Assembly: GCF_018446385.1 (NCBI RefSeq)
Contig: NC_056003.1
Location: 23,185,198 to 23,249,197 of the forward strand
Reading direction: 5' to 3'
DNA from: Zingiber officinale
Taxonomy: Eukaryota > Streptophyta > Magnoliopsida > Zingiberales > Zingiberaceae
DNA length: 64,000 nt
In this document: positions 23,951 to 36,707 of the stretch, piece by piece
Position numbering within the stretch: the first letter of the stretch is position 1
Layout of the letters: each line of letters starts with the position of its first letter
Made by a program: the position numbers and the translations under genes
Notes under the pieces: model-generated
Told to the model about the DNA's origin: nothing
Seen by the model: only the letters and a program-made list of their open reading frames with translations
Database searches by the model: none

Positions 23951-25963
23951 AATTTCGATCTGTGTTTAGCACTTGGTAGAAAATTAACTCTCATTAATAA
24001 TCTAAGATTATCAGATCCGATCATCTTAACATATAAAGAATTTAATACATTATAATGTAAATTCTTATTATATTTTCCTACCTGTCTATCAAATGAGTAG
24101 AGGTGAGACAAAGGAAATATAATTGTTCAAGTTAATTTATTTATTTAGTTTGTTTATTAAAAATCTTATCGAATTCTAAAGACTTGTTCATGAACATGTA
24201 TTATTTATGATATCGTTCAAACTTTTAATATAAAGCTAATTTTTTTAATCTATTTATGGAATTTATATTATTATTTTTTATTTTTAATATATTATAAATA
24301 GTAAATTTTAAAAGAACATTAAAAAATATTCACAAATATTTAATTGCATTTTGTTCATTGATGATGTGCGCGGTAAAACAATATTGGAGTTTTATTGTCA
24401 TTCTCATTTTTTTTTAGTAATCTAGATATCAATTCTTTAACTAATTTTAGAGGCGATTAATCTGATTCCATAAAATTTTTCCACTAACCACTAGAATAAA
24501 TTTGAAGGTGCAAATGCCGTGTCGATTTGCAACCAACATCCTAGCTAGAATTGTCTTACCATCGGAGAAAATTAATCCACAGTGTGAAAGCTCCTCACCG
24601 TTCTCAGTTCTCACACTTGTGTGCATATTAGAGAGTCATGCATCTTTCCCTTTTATTATCTTTTTATTTAGAGGTAGGAATGAAAGTGAAAAACTACTAG
24701 ATTCTTGCAAAAGTCTTATAGATATATGCAAATATCTTATAATTAACCTAAAGTCTAGTGCAAAACACATCATGCCTTCGTTGGTTGCCACTATAACAAA
24801 TATTCATTGAATCGTTTATGGTGAGATGTCAATTTTATTGTAGGTCACCGAAGAAGATGATGCAAACATCTCTCATGTGATGCTAGAGATATCCCCCATT
24901 GAATCCCTTCTTTGCTTTTGGTAGGAAGACATACTTTTATCGAATGAAGTCTTAAAGCACATCTTCAACCAAAATGAACAAAAAAGGGAGGGGTGGAGGA
25001 TGACTTTGATTAAGACATTTAATCATTGAATATATTTTTGAAGTTTTGTTAAGAATAATGGAAGATTTAGAATAGCTTAGAACTTAATTAATTATTCTAA
25101 TTAATTGAGAGAGATAGACTAACTAGCTAGTGAATAAAAAATAATATCCAAAAATAAACTATTCTAGTAATGGAGAAAACCATGTGCACATCGTTAGTTT
25201 ACTCCACATTGATTTGCAAGAGGATGAGAGCACAAGCTCACATACTATAGCTTATTCCATGAACCTAATAATATAAATGCTAAATCGAGTATGCCTTAGG
25301 CAACAAAAGTAAACCGAGTCAAAACTAATTGGGTTGACAACTAGTCCAATTGGGGCAATTAATGGCTCGGACATGTGCTAGAAGCCCATTGTTTGGGCGA
25401 GCCCAAATAGAGGTAGACATGCTAAATTTGAGGTTGCACTCTCGATATATTTCTTTTTAATCCTTTAGATCACCCCCCATCTTTGCAACAACATGTGATC
25501 CCTAGTGTATCATGACACTCAAGAGTCCCTTAGTTATTATCTTCTCATTTTCATGATGATAACATCTTCAAGATCATGGCACTTGAGAAAATCATGCCTA
25601 GAAGTCCCTAACTAGCAATCCAACCGTCATCTTTGTGGACTATGCTCGAGAATTTCCACGCAATGATGCCTTTGTCTTTGTGAGTATAAGATCATCTCTT
25701 CGTGAATTTTTTAGAGTTGGATAATCCTCATCAACACGTAACAAAAGTCTACAATCTAAAGTATGTGAGTTTTAAATTGGCTATTATAATGCACTCGACA
25801 TTAAAATCAAACTAATTGTACATCCCTCTAGCAATATTCATTAATGGAGGCACTAAATGAAAATTTTAAAATAATATCATTAATATCAACTTATTTTATG
25901 GAAAAACACTAAAGAAAATAATAAAAACAATCCATCAATTTTGACCGTTGATCACGCTTAACC
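23951..25963. other. AT-rich intergenic DNA upstream of the U-box gene
   Basis: No gene, RNA or complete repeat recognised. A 102-codon ORF at 24502-24810 has no family resemblance and no supporting splice or promoter structure. Confidence 0.45.
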
Positions 25964-25971
25964 TATAAAAG
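25964..25971 (+). promoter_or_regulatory. Candidate TATA box of the U-box gene
   Basis: TATAAAAG in a GC-balanced context lies 319 bp before the chosen ATG. It would imply a 5' UTR of nearly 300 bp. No closer candidate is visible in the GC-rich leader, but position alone does not prove use. Confidence 0.3.
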
Positions 25972-26289
25972 ACATGGGGGGAACATCGCCGACAGCTGTC
26001 GATCCACGACATCAGCGAATGACGATGAAGAATCCAGATGTGCTTTTCTTAAATCCACGTCATTAATTAGACTGGTCCGGCGGAGCATCATACCGGAATG
26101 GAAGATTTATATTTAAATGAATTTATAAATACGAGTTTTTGGGCTTCGCTGGGTCTTTCGGTTTCACTGCCTCTCGCCGCAGGGAGTCGATGGGGGCGGA
26201 AGGCACCGACGCACCGGCAGGAGGCGCGGTTCGAGATCCGTGATCCAGCGGTCGCGTCTGCGCACTCGGATCGAGAGCGGGCGGCGGCG

Positions 26290-28534
26290 ATGGCGAACTC
26301 TGAGGCGGCGGAGGCGCTGACTGGGTTCGTGTCGGCGGCGAGGGCGGAGGAGTTGAAGAAAGAGCTGCGGCGGAAGGTGAGGGAGATTTCGGAGTCGGAG
26401 GATTGCGGCGTGGGGACTTATGAGGATGCGGCCAGGGCGCTCGCGGCACTCAGGGAACTAAGGTCCGGCGGGAGCGTGAGTCCGAAGGAGGCCCTAGCGA
26501 GCCAGAGGAAGGCGGAGGAAGAGTTCGAGTCGGCGGCCGTCCCCAAGCATTTCTTGTGCCCGATCTCCTCGGAGCTGATGAGAGATCCCGTCATCCTGGC
26601 CTCCGGACAGGTACCGGCGGCTCTGCAGTCTCGATTTACCGAATTAATTGATTCTGGTTCCGCTGCTAACGAAATGCTTCTTGCTCGCCTCTTTCATACC
26701 TGTGTAATCGCCTTGTTCCTATTTCCCTTTCCTCTTCTTTCGCTAGCCGTGCTTTACCTGGATTTTAGGGTTGCGTTGCCGACTTACAGCTTATTTAGGG
26801 CGACGAATACCTTAAGATGTTCTGGTAGATGACTCATCCTACTTCCTCCTCCCTGATTTGCCTGTTTTCTTAGTCAATATTCCTCTAATGGAATTTCCGT
26901 GTGAAGTTTTGACAATCGACAAGCTGTTGCGATCAAGAACGTGTGTATAAAACGTAGGGTCCTGCTCATTTGCTAGCTCTAACAAGTTTGGTATTTGCCT
27001 AAGTTTCTTTAATCAAAGAAAAGTACAAAAAAAGAAAGAAAGAAAGATTGAAAACTTGCCAGTGAAGTCTCATCTCTTACCTTCCATGTCAAGACTGTCA
27101 AAATTTCAGACTTTAGGTAATTCTGCACCTACCCTGTCTTTTACTTTCATCCAAAGGACGATTCCTCTAATCCTTTACTGAAACATTTACCGAAACTTGG
27201 TAGACTGTTTGCAATATTTGTTTAGAATGGATTGAATTATAATAGTAAACCTTGGCTCTTTCTTGCAATTGAAATTTGTTGGGGTGTATGATGAGAATGG
27301 TTTGGTGTTCATTGTTTAAAATAGTGCTGCAAATGTTGTGCTTCCGTGCAATCAACATATGCTGCTTCTCTTTTGCACAGGTTGGATTCTTAGTGGTGCC
27401 TCTATTTGTATTGCTCATGGTTCTTGCCTTTTGCAGACCTATGACAGGCTTTTCATCCAGGAATGGTTCAGTTCTGGGAACAGGACATGCCCACAAACTC
27501 AGCAAGTCCTCTCGGACATCACCCTCACCCCTAATCACCTTGTCCGCAGCATGATCTCCCAATGGTGTATGGAACATGGCATCACTCTCTCTCTACTAGA
27601 TCATGAGCAAGAAGGAGGGTTGATCACTAGGAAGGAGCGGAATGCGCTGCGTGGGATCCTCGATAAGATATCGTTGTCCTCTATTCCTGAACAAAAACAA
27701 GCAGTTAGGGAGCTCCGTCTGCTCACCAAGCGAAATGGATCGTTTCGAGCATTGGTAGGGGAGAGCCCAAATGCAATACCACAGTTGTTGTCTGTTCTAT
27801 CTGTGCCGGGATTGAATTGCGACCTGGAGGTGCAGGAGGATACTGTGACCACAATACTTAACCTTTCAATCCATGAAAGCAATAAGAAGATCGTTGGTGA
27901 CGACCCCCAAGCCATTGTTTTGCTTATTGATGCATTGAAGACTGGAAGTATGGAGACCCGTAGTAATTCAGCTGCGGCACTGTTTAGTTTATCCGCCCTT
28001 GAGTCCAACAAGGCCAAGATAGGGGAAATGGGTGCGATGAAACCGCTGGTTGAACTGCTAGAACAAGGCAGTCCCAGTGCCAAGAAGGATGCTGGGTCTG
28101 CAATCTTCAACCTCTGCATGCTTCACGAGAACCGGGCCAGGGCACTGATGGAAGGGGTGGTTCGTGTGCTCCTGAAGTCCATAGCGGACCAGTCACTCGT
28201 CGACGAGTCACTGGCAATCCTCGCATTGTTATCAAGAGACCAAGAGGCAGTCGAGGGGATCACCGAGTCTGGCGGCGTGGCCTCCATGCTGAGCATAGTA
28301 AGGGACGGCGTTTGCCTCCGGAACAAACAGAACAACAAAGAGAACGCAGCGGTCGTTCTGTTTGCAATTTGCATGCATGACCGGACGAAGCTTGGGGAGA
28401 TCGCAGAGGAGGAGAAGTCGACTGGGAGCATCTCTCGTCTGGTTGAGAACGGCACCCCCAGGGCACGCAGGAAGGCTGCTGGAATGCTGGATAAATGGAA
28501 GAGGACCATGCGTAGCACGCATTACTCATGTTGA
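26290..28534 (+). CDS. PUB9: U-box/ARM-repeat E3 ubiquitin ligase, PUB9-like
   Basis: Model: join(26290..26610, 27437..28534), 472 aa, phase-0 intron with GT/AG borders. The U-box (about residues 84-157: FLCPISSELMRDPVILASGQ, TYDRLFIQEWF, NRTCPQTQQVL, TPNHLVRSMI) is split exactly after the SGQ codons by the single 826-bp intron. Armadillo-type repeats fill about residues 190-460 (QEDTVTTILNLSIHESNKK, TRSNSAAALFSLSALESNK, KKDAGSAIFNLCMLHENR). The U-box recruits E2-ubiquitin and the ARM repeats bind substrates. Order, intron position and the diagnostic GNRTCP(Q/K)TQQVL segment match Arabidopsis PUB8/PUB9; PUB9 is known as a receptor-kinase-linked ligase. The in-frame ATG at 26098 would add a 64-residue GC-rich leader with no similarity, so 26290 is preferred. 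Confidence 0.92.
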
Positions 28535-28639
28535 GAAATCACCAGGAGCAAGAAAGATGCACATATGTAAATAATACCCCTCTCCGGTCTTTTTGGTTGC
28601 TCTTCGGTACAAAAGATGTGGTAAATTTTTATTTGCTCC

Positions 28640-28645
28640 AATAAA
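28640..28645 (+). terminator. Candidate polyadenylation signal of the U-box gene
   Basis: AATAAA lies 106 bp after the stop codon in a T-rich 3' UTR, which is a normal distance for a plant near-upstream element. Confidence 0.45.
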
Positions 28646-29470
28646 TGTTTGCCTTTTCAACACATTTTTTTTCGTCTGCCGAGAGAATCAAGATTCGTCT
28701 GTTGCTATGTGCAAACATTGTGGAAATTCTTTTCATTTTATTATTACTCTTATTAATTAGTATTCATTTATAATGTGGATAGGGAAAAAAAGAAAGGAGA
28801 GCGGCGATTGCGGTGGCGGTGGCGGCGGCGGTGAACTGCACTCACCGGCTACGCTTCATTGGCAGCACCGCCGCGCACTGATTGCGGACCTCCGATTCAC
28901 GCGTTTTGCACTTCCTTTCTGTTCTGTCATATCACGGTCCTACTCAACCATTCATTTCATTCCATGGCACCATTCCTTGCCTGATCAATCATGATGCCAG
29001 CCAGCTTCGACAGCCCACTAACTTGGATGACTTCGTGTATTACTTTTTCATGTTTCCTCCGGAGTAAATTCTTGATTGTCCCTTCTTTAGAAAGCCATAG
29101 AATCTGTCGTCCAAACTCGACCATTTAAAGCTGCCATGTACATTGCTCAAACTCACCCTAGCCGATAGCCATAATGCGGCCAAAAAGGGTATGGCACAGA
29201 ACAGGTGGTGGCTGTCTTGCATGATGCCCTTGGGTGCAGTAAGTCAGAGAGATCTCTCTTTTCTTTTGTAGTTGCCGGTGAGTCACGCACCGCACGGCAC
29301 GGGACGGGTGTAGTAGCACTTTTGGTGGTGAAAAGCTCTTTGTAATTCTGATAACACCTCTAAACCTACTCGTAGAAATTAAGAATTTCTGTTTGTTGTA
29401 GCGATTGACTGTTGTATTTGGACTGTGACTTTGCATTTGTTGCCATGAGAATGCTGTCTTCCCTTCCAAA
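28646..29470. other. Intergenic region after the U-box gene
   Basis: Contains a short GGC/GGT-rich stretch at about 28813-28835. The ORFs (60-103 codons) show no family resemblance. No element recognised. Confidence 0.4.
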
Positions 29471-30500
29471 GTAAGTCGTGTTGGATGCGAGGATCGAACA
29501 ACTAATCAGTTCGGTTTGATCAAGTGGGTCAGATGGGTTGAATTGGGATGAGTAAGCTGACTGTGTGTTGGCTTAGACCATCTGATCAAGATGAATAAGT
29601 CGGTTGGGTTGGACGGTTTGACTATGCTAAATTGGCTAAGCCTTGCATAGTCTAGCAAAGTAGACAATTAAGCAAAGTTGAGTAGGTAGCTTATGTCGAG
29701 CGAGATGGGCGAGCAGATTGGATCAAGCGTTTGGCAACTTGAATGGGATGAGCAAGCCAAACATTCTTGCCAGTCCGAATGAGTAAGTCAGAGCAAATTG
29801 GGCAAGTCAAGTCAGTTTGAGCAATCTGAGCAGGCAAGTCATTTAGTCAATTTAAATCTGAGTTACGCCAACACAGACACAAAAATGCAAGCCCATGAGC
29901 GTCTCTCAACCAATGTACCCCTTTGGTGTTGTCTCGTGTTCCTTTCATTCAATTGGCAAGTAATCTTCCATCCTCTTCTATTTTAGAGTTCATGGCACTC
30001 GCCTTCTCCTTTAGGGCTGGTTTACTAATGGATGGTAGAGGAGATGGATTTTTAATATTTTTATCCTTCATGTAATTTACATAAGAAGGGAAGCATTGAC
30101 ACAACGGTAAAACAATCTGCCATTGTAATTTAGAGATCATGAGTGGGATCGTTTAGGCAAATTGGACAATCTAGTTGGATCAAGTGAGTAAAACAGTTTA
30201 GGTAGGCTGAGCAAGCTACATAATCTGATGGATCAAATAGGTTAGATAATCGAGAGAAATTGAGTGGATCTTGCAATACTAACAGGACGAGTTGGTCAAG
30301 CAGACCGATCAATCTTAGTGAGCTAATTGGGCTGATTTGACAGTCAAGTAGGCTGAGTGGGTTACACAATCCCTGAATCCGGTCAAGTTGGGTGGTCTAG
30401 ATGGGTTTAGGAGGGCTAATTCTGCTAGTTGAGTTGAGTGGTTCAGGATGGACAAGTGAGTCATATGGGTAAGACAAGTCGAGTGGGCACACCAATTTAG
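29470..30500. repeat. Degenerate short-unit repeat tract in two blocks
   Basis: Blocks at about 29480-29860 and 30150-30500 are built from degenerate variants of units like GAGTAAGTCGGTTGGGTTGGA and AAGTTGGGCAAGTCAAG. They are recognisably repetitive but without a fixed period. The second block begins right after a truncated SINE. The tract resembles the spoiled interiors of local LTR elements, but no LTR was found. Confidence 0.5.
30085..30152 (+). mobile_element. Au-like SINE, 5' fragment
   Basis: GAAGGGAAGCATTGACACAA, then CGGTAAAACAATCTGCCATTG and AGAGATCATGAGTGGGATCG, match the tRNA-derived 5' half (box A and a decayed box B) of the same SINE family as 21333-21491. The 3' half is absent. 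It sits between the two degenerate repeat blocks. Confidence 0.5.
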
Positions 30501-32501
30501 TCATGTCAAACTCATAGGAAAATTAAGTTCCCTACTCCACTCTTTTTTTTTGAAAAAAAAAACTTTTTCTCCATTTGAACTTTCTTTTCGCTCTCTCTTC
30601 TATCCCTTCCATCATTCCTTTAAGTTCCCATAAATTTGTTATTGCCATAAATAAATTTGTTGATCCTATAGAATTTGACTCATTTTATCATCAAACAAAG
30701 GATTCAAAAATAAATCAGATTGATATTTCAACCAAAAATAAAAAATGGTATGTGAAACCTTCTATTTTTTTTCTCAACTTCTATTCCTACCACTTAGCAT
30801 GTATCTCAAAGGTTTTCTTTTCTACAACTGCATCTTTAATATGTTGGAATAGTTATTCAATTCCTCGCAAATTTTATGGAATAACTATTTATAACTTTTG
30901 ATAGTAATATGAACATGAAATACTAATTTTTTGCAGAATTCTTTCTCAATCATTTTTTACTATTATCATATCAAGCATAAATACTTCTTCAATACATCAG
31001 ACTAAAAAAGATGTTTACTTTGACTATATTCTTCTGTATTATATTCCTCAAAGAATAATCATTTTATTTCTTATTACCAAACATTTTGTGAATATCACAA
31101 AATATGAAGGGAAAGAATGCTGTAAACATAAATAAACTATGCACAAATGAGTTATTTATAGTTTAGACAGATCCAAATTGACATACCAAATGCGCAAGCA
31201 TTACGGAAATGCAAGTGGTAGAGTGCCATTACCTTCCATGGCCACCAATACTTGAGCAGTAAAGATGGTGCAGCCGAGTGGAGTATATAACTCACCCATT
31301 CTTCGATAAGATCAACTTGTCCATTCTCTAGTGGTGCCCAACACACTATGTAGAATCTGCACTTATGAAGGTTTGTTTATAATCCATAAAGAAAAGGAAA
31401 AAAAAACAAGGCTGTACGATGGATCATTATAAAACTATATAAAATATTAATCATGTTTTATCTTTATTGATCATGGTTTAGATCATGTATCATAATGTCT
31501 AATATTCGTCAAACATATGTGGTAGGAATAAATAATCAAGGTTGATAAAATGATGCATGATGTTACATCATGGATGATGTATATTTGTCGTAGTAAAAAC
31601 TAAAATATTTGATTGGCCACATATAACAATAAGAATGATAATGATGCAAACTTTTTTCAATAAGTAGAATTGTTAAGAAAATTTGACTTGGTACAGCACT
31701 GCATCAAGGAATCTATTGTTGAACATAGCCATCTTTGAAGGAGACTAAAGAAAATTCTAGTCATACCATAGCCTTTCCAAGTTAGCCTTCCTAGGCAATA
31801 GAAAATACCAATTTTCAACTTCATAATCAAGCCATCTTCTAGTTGATAGTTTATTTGTTTATTTATCAACGACGTTTTTATGATGCATTAGCTAGTCATC
31901 CATTTACTACAGGTGCTAACTAGTTTATTTAACAAAAAGCAATGTAGGGCCTGCAAGAGATGCATTCCAGGGGCAAAAGATGCACTACGCATAAAGGAAA
32001 GGAGAAAAAGAATGGGATAAAAGGAAACAAAAACTGCGGATCCAAAAAAAACAAACATATTCTAATCTAAAGGATTTTCAGTATTTGTCTTGCATTGTTT
32101 TATTAATTTTTCGAGTACTGAAACCAATCCCACCATCACTATCACCAACTTTATCACTCTAGAAGTTGATATTTAAAGCTTTTCTTCCCCATCAAACTTT
32201 TTCTTTCCATTTGGGCATGTGGGAGAAGAAGTCAATGGGGGTTGCTCCCACATCATGTTCACGTAAGGATGACATGGAAAAGTGATAGCCATGGAAACAA
32301 TTATTTAATCCCTTCAAATATTTTAGTAAGACTTTGAATATTTTGCTTTTTGAGCACTCATTCTAATCCACCAGATGTCAAAAGAATTTTCTTGTGGGCA
32401 AAGGAAAACTCAAATTTAAATTCTCTCATCCACTTCATTGTCTTGTCTAAAAACTACAAAAATAGGCATCTATTTAGGAAAACATTCGTCTGCTCCAACA
32501 A
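30501..32501. other. AT-rich intergenic DNA upstream of the pirin gene
   Basis: No gene model could be supported. Minus-strand open stretches at 31152-31346 and 31657-31869 have a somewhat protein-like composition but no family I recognise, and I could not join them by splice sites. They may be remnants of an old element or gene. Confidence 0.4.
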
Positions 32502-32509
32502 TATAAATC
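32502..32509 (+). promoter_or_regulatory. Candidate upstream TATA box of the pirin gene
   Basis: TATAAATC lies 47 bp before the upstream in-frame ATG at 32549. If used, transcription would begin just before that ATG and the protein would have a 56-residue N-terminal extension. Confidence 0.3.
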
Positions 32510-32589
32510 AGCCAAAAAGTCTTAGCTAAAGAGCCCCTACAACTCCATTTGATCATGATGATGAGAATGATGAGGTCTTGTTGCTCCAC

Positions 32590-32597
32590 TATAAATA
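32590..32597 (+). promoter_or_regulatory. Candidate downstream TATA box of the pirin gene
   Basis: TATAAATA lies 127 bp before the conserved start at 32717 and downstream of the ATG at 32549. A transcript starting about 30 bp after it can only use the 32717 start. Confidence 0.4.
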
Positions 32598-32716
32598 ACG
32601 GTATTCTATTAAGATCCTCACCAATCAAACAAGCCTCCAACATAGTTTGTTTCCCTCCTCTCTTTTCTCATCCTAAAGACAAGTACTGGTTCATCAGAAG
32701 CCAGCACAAGAGTTCC

Positions 32717-34199
32717 ATGGGAGACAGTGAAACCCAAGGCTTTCAGAATCCTAGATATGTGGTCAAGAAGGTACTTGCCAGGCCGCAACACGAAGGTGAT
32801 GGAGCCATTGTTAGGAGGAGCATTGGAAGGTGATTTCCTATCAATCTCTATGTTCTAAATCCCTTATTCAACAGAGGATTTAGCTTAACATGATGCTCGT
32901 TCGGAAATTGATCTTGTGCAGGGGAGAACTAAGAAACTTGGATCCATTTCTGATGCTGGATGAGTTTTCTGGTAAGTATTTAACCTCTCTTCCCTAATAT
33001 AACTCCATTGAATGGTACTGGTGGCAGCTAATTCATTCTTTTCCTTATCAGTATCGGCTCCAGCTGGGTTTCCTGATCATCCTCATAGAGGTTTCCTTTT
33101 TGTTGATTCAGTTCCCAAATTTGTCCTAAATTCATTACTTTAAGCTTCTCAATCTATCCATTCAATGACAGGTTTTGAGACCGTCACTTATATGCTGGAG
33201 GTAATAAATTAATTTGCTAGTAGGAATGAGATAGAAATCAGATGAAATTTTAGCTAAGACGAAGTATAACATGGTACATAAATCATTGAATTCAGGGAGC
33301 CTTCACTCACCAAGATTTTGCAGGGCATAAGGGCACCATCAGAGCGGGAGATCTGCAGGTACTTTTGATGACCTTCACTCCTCAAGCTTTACGCTATCAA
33401 TTGAATTAGAATTAGATTCATCGGTTCACCTCCATACTACATTAATTTCTTCAGTGGATGACTGCTGGTAAAGGAATTATTCACTCAGAAATGCCTGCTG
33501 CGCCTGGAGAGAACAAAGGGTTGCAGCTCTGGATCAATCTCTCCTCCAAGGACAAAATGTAATTGCCAAAATTTTATCTTTTTAACAATCACAAATAATG
33601 TTCCTAATGGAATCGATCAAACCGATACCATGAGAAATATCGATTTTTTTTTCCTTCCAAACTTTGAGAATTTCACAATGAAAACCTAATTTTTGCGCCT
33701 ATTCGTTCCAAGGATGGAGCCGAGATACCAAGAGCTACAAAGCAAAGACATAAGCAAGGTGGAAAGGGATGGCGTTGCCGTCCGCATCATCGCCGGCGAA
33801 TCCTTCGGCGTCCAGTCACCCGTCTACACCCAGACTCCAACAATGTACCTAGACTTCACCTTAAGCCCCGGATCCCAAGTTCATCAGCGGATCCCGGAGT
33901 CATGGAACGCCTTCGTCTACATCGTGGACGGCGAGGGCGTGTTCGGGGACCCGAGCGCCGAGGCGGCGGCGAGCCACCACGCGCTGGTGCTGAGCGCCGG
34001 CGATGGGGTAGAGGTGTGGAACAGGGCGGCCAGGCCGCTGAGGTTCGTACTCATCGGCGGGCAGCCGCTGAAGGAGCCGGTGGTGCAGTACGGGCCGTTC
34101 GTGATGAACACGCAGGCGCAGATCCAGCAGGCGATTGAAGACTACAACTACTGCAAGAACGGGTTCGAGAAGGGGAAGCACTGGGCCTCGCAGCAGTGA
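32717..34199 (+). CDS. PRN: Pirin-like protein
   Basis: Model: join(32717..32829, 32922..32971, 33052..33090, 33172..33200, 33296..33358, 33455..33558, 33713..34199), 294 aa, all introns GT/AG with matching phases. It is a bicupin of the pirin family: nuclear/cytosolic iron-binding proteins with roles in transcription and, for some, quercetin oxidation. Arabidopsis PRN1 interacts with the G-protein alpha subunit. The N-terminal cupin has the four iron ligands at the expected spacing: His64 and His66 in PDHPHRGFETVTYMLEG, and His108 and Glu110 in GIIHSEMP. RNLDPFLMLDEF and LQLWINLSSKDKM are further family signatures. The length is typical. An in-frame ATG at 32549 would add 56 residues that look like a targeting peptide. 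Exon 7 is much richer in GC than the others. Confidence 0.92.
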
Positions 34200-35450
34200 A
34201 GCCGGAAGGCCCAAATAAATCCATGACTGGCCCAAATTGAACTCTCATCTCCATTTGATAGTTTCTAGAAGATTCGGATGGAGATGGTAGATATATATAT
34301 GAATTTTCTGTTATTTTATTTTCTTTCAAGAACCAATAATATTGAATTATATATAAAAAGATAGTGATATTTTTCGTTTGTGCAATCGTTCATCTCGCGC
34401 AATAGGGACTCAGTAGCTTGGTTGGGCTCGGCCGGCCGTCTGAACTATTCTTGAACTGCTAGGCGGAAAAATAGTTTAATATTTTTTAACTAAATTTTAT
34501 TAGAAATATTTAATTTTATTAATTAACAAAGTTAAAATTTGTCAATCTAACTGGCCAATACAATCTACCCTACGATCATCTATTAAGAGATAAATCGAAA
34601 AATTATAGTTGATCACTACGAAAAAAATATTTTTCTTGACTTTGATGAGATTCAACACTTTACCCATTATAACAATATCTATTCTATATTAGCCAACTCA
34701 ACCATGTCCCGGGGACAACATTGAATTTTATTAGTAAAATTTAAAAGGACAATTTCATATATTGTCAATGATTATTTATACAATTAGAAGTAGTGACCAA
34801 CTAGGCCGAATAACAATAACTTTATCTTATGTCAAACCTCATTATTAGTAAAAAAAATTTAAAAAACATTTTATATTAACTAATTTAACAACAAGTAGTA
34901 AATTATTATAATACTATTAATATATATTTTAATTATATATATATATATATTTTTTAAATTATCAATAATTTTAACTTCGAGTAAAGAAAGACTCGACACA
35001 ACAGTAAATTATTATGTGACCTAGAGGAAATAGATTCAAGTACTAGATATAGTCACTATATAATAGTCTCTTCCTCAAAATCACGCATTGACTGGGCTTA
35101 ACTCTTACAATGTTTTATCTAGATAAGAAAATAAAAAAAAATTAAATAGAAGTTAGTAACTAGAAATAGAATTTTCTAAAAATTTTATTGCAATTATCAT
35201 TAAATTTTTATTTATTCAAATTTAAAAATTAATATTAATGTAATTGTAATTAAGTAAAAAATTTATTTTATATTTTATAGAGTAATAAAATAATAATTTT
35301 ATTTTATGAAGTAATAATTAAGTAATATAGAGTCTTCTGACCTTTTTTTTGATACACTCCAAGATGTTCTATTTTTACATAAAAATGTATTCGCTTAAGG
35401 ACTTTAGAAGATATTAATACTAAAAAAGAGGATTGTTTACAAGGAACCAC
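34200..35450. other. AT-rich 3' flank of the pirin gene
   Basis: Apart from a decayed SINE at about 34986-35100, this is AT-rich DNA with a short TA tract at about 34931-34950 and no genes. Confidence 0.45.
34986..35100 (+). mobile_element. Decayed Au-like SINE (tentative)
   Basis: AGACTCGACACAACAGTAAA, then GTGACCTAGAGG and GATTCAAGT, and later CTCTTCCTCAAAAT, line up in order with the Au SINE 5' half. Many substitutions; no target-site duplication could be recognised. Confidence 0.4.
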
Positions 35451-35453
35451 TAA

Positions 35454-35770
35454 GGGTATTCACAGTTGTAAACCTTTTAAAAAGGTTTATGCTCTGTCAC
35501 ATCATTGTGATATCAAAAGTTAAAAACCTTACTTCTTTTAAAAAATCATTCTCTATTATCATAAAACCTCTCTCTTTTAAAAACTACACTTCTTTTAAAA
35601 TTCTCTCTCTATCCTCTCACCACTATTTTTTTTATAAACTCGATCCCAAGATTTTGATATAGGTTTATAAAAAAAAACCATAAACCCCACATATGTAGTG
35701 AGGTAGTGATTTATATTGAGAGATTTATAGTATACATTGTATGCTATAAACCTCTCACTGCAGATGCCCC
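35454..35770. mobile_element. Tourist-like (PIF/Harbinger) MITE
   Basis: A 317-bp non-coding segment flanked by TAA on both sides (35451-35453 and 35771-35773), as expected for PIF/Harbinger target sites. The ends form imperfect terminal inverted repeats of about 20-25 bp: GGGTATTCACAGTTGTAAACC on the left, and GGGGCATCTGCAGTGAGAGG reading inward from the right. No transposase. Confidence 0.6.
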
Positions 35771-35807
35771 TAATAGAAATTTGTATGATATATATATATA
35801 GAATATA

Positions 35808-36047
35808 GAATTATGATATGCTGCATAACTTTTTCATACGCTCCTTGCGCAACTGCCGCTGTGGCAATCCGAATCAGCATTTTTATTTTTTTATCATCTT
35901 TTTTATTTTTTATTTTTTACCATCTTTTTTTAGTTTTTTTCCCAAACAGCCTCTTCTCGTTTTCTTTCCTCTCTCGACGCAGCCGCCGCCATCCTTCTGG
36001 GTTGCCACCATCCTTCGGCGCTGCTTGCCCAGAAGCGACTCAGTGCC
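35808..36047 (+). repeat. Left terminal inverted repeat of MULE 1
   Basis: Matches the reverse complement of about 41872-42087. The first about 73 bp (through CCGAATCAGCA) are nearly identical at all four MULE ends in the window. Further in are T-rich blocks and a GC-rich segment (CTCTCGACGCAGCCGCCGCC). The left copy has a small internal duplication (CATCCTTCTGGGTTGCCACC) that the right one lacks. Confidence 0.85.
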
Positions 36048-36707
36048 AGACGCTGACCCACCCGCTAGACGCCTCTCGCCGCCTTCGTTGTTGCCTGCCG
36101 AGTGAGACCCCGCGCCAGACACCGACCCTCATCGTTACTGGGACTACCCCAGCCGCTAGACACCCCTCTCCGCAAACTAGGTTTTCAACGCCATCCTTCT
36201 TCGTTGCTGTCGCCGTCCTGGAGCAACTAGCGTACTAAGATTTCCTTAAGACGCCGTCCAACTCTGTCCCTGTGAGATCTTTCAAATTAAGGTACGAGAA
36301 AAGCTTGCTCATGGAAATTGGAATGAACACTTTATTGTAACCTATATATTTATATGTACACTTTATTTTAATCTAACGAAACAGCATGCTCATGTAAATT
36401 GGAATGGACCAAGAATAACAACAATACGACGAATTTTGTAGAGAATTTAGTAACGAAACAACGGCTATTGTTTGTGTTTTGAGGTATTACTAACTTATAC
36501 TAATGATTGACACTGTTTACTAGAATGAACAATAAGTCAATTATAACTATTTTGTTTCTTTGCTCATATTTTCCTTGAGACAACAGATTACTTATGTTTC
36601 ATACAATATAAATCATGAAGTATGTCAACCATTTTTGGGGTTCTGTAATTTGGATCATTCAGATAACAACCATAATCTCATCTATGGTGAACTTGAAGTT
36701 TGCCTAC

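Noticed and set aside
27601-28529. Several minus-strand ORFs of 89-172 codons
   Set aside because: They are antisense shadows of the U-box/ARM exon, with no family similarity.
31152-31869. Minus-strand open stretches suggesting exons of an unknown gene
   Set aside because: Composition is protein-like, but I found no family match and could not link them with consistent splice sites.
35813-36238. 141-codon ORF at the left MULE end
   Set aside because: It is made of terminal-repeat sequence and recurs at every MULE end. It is not a gene.
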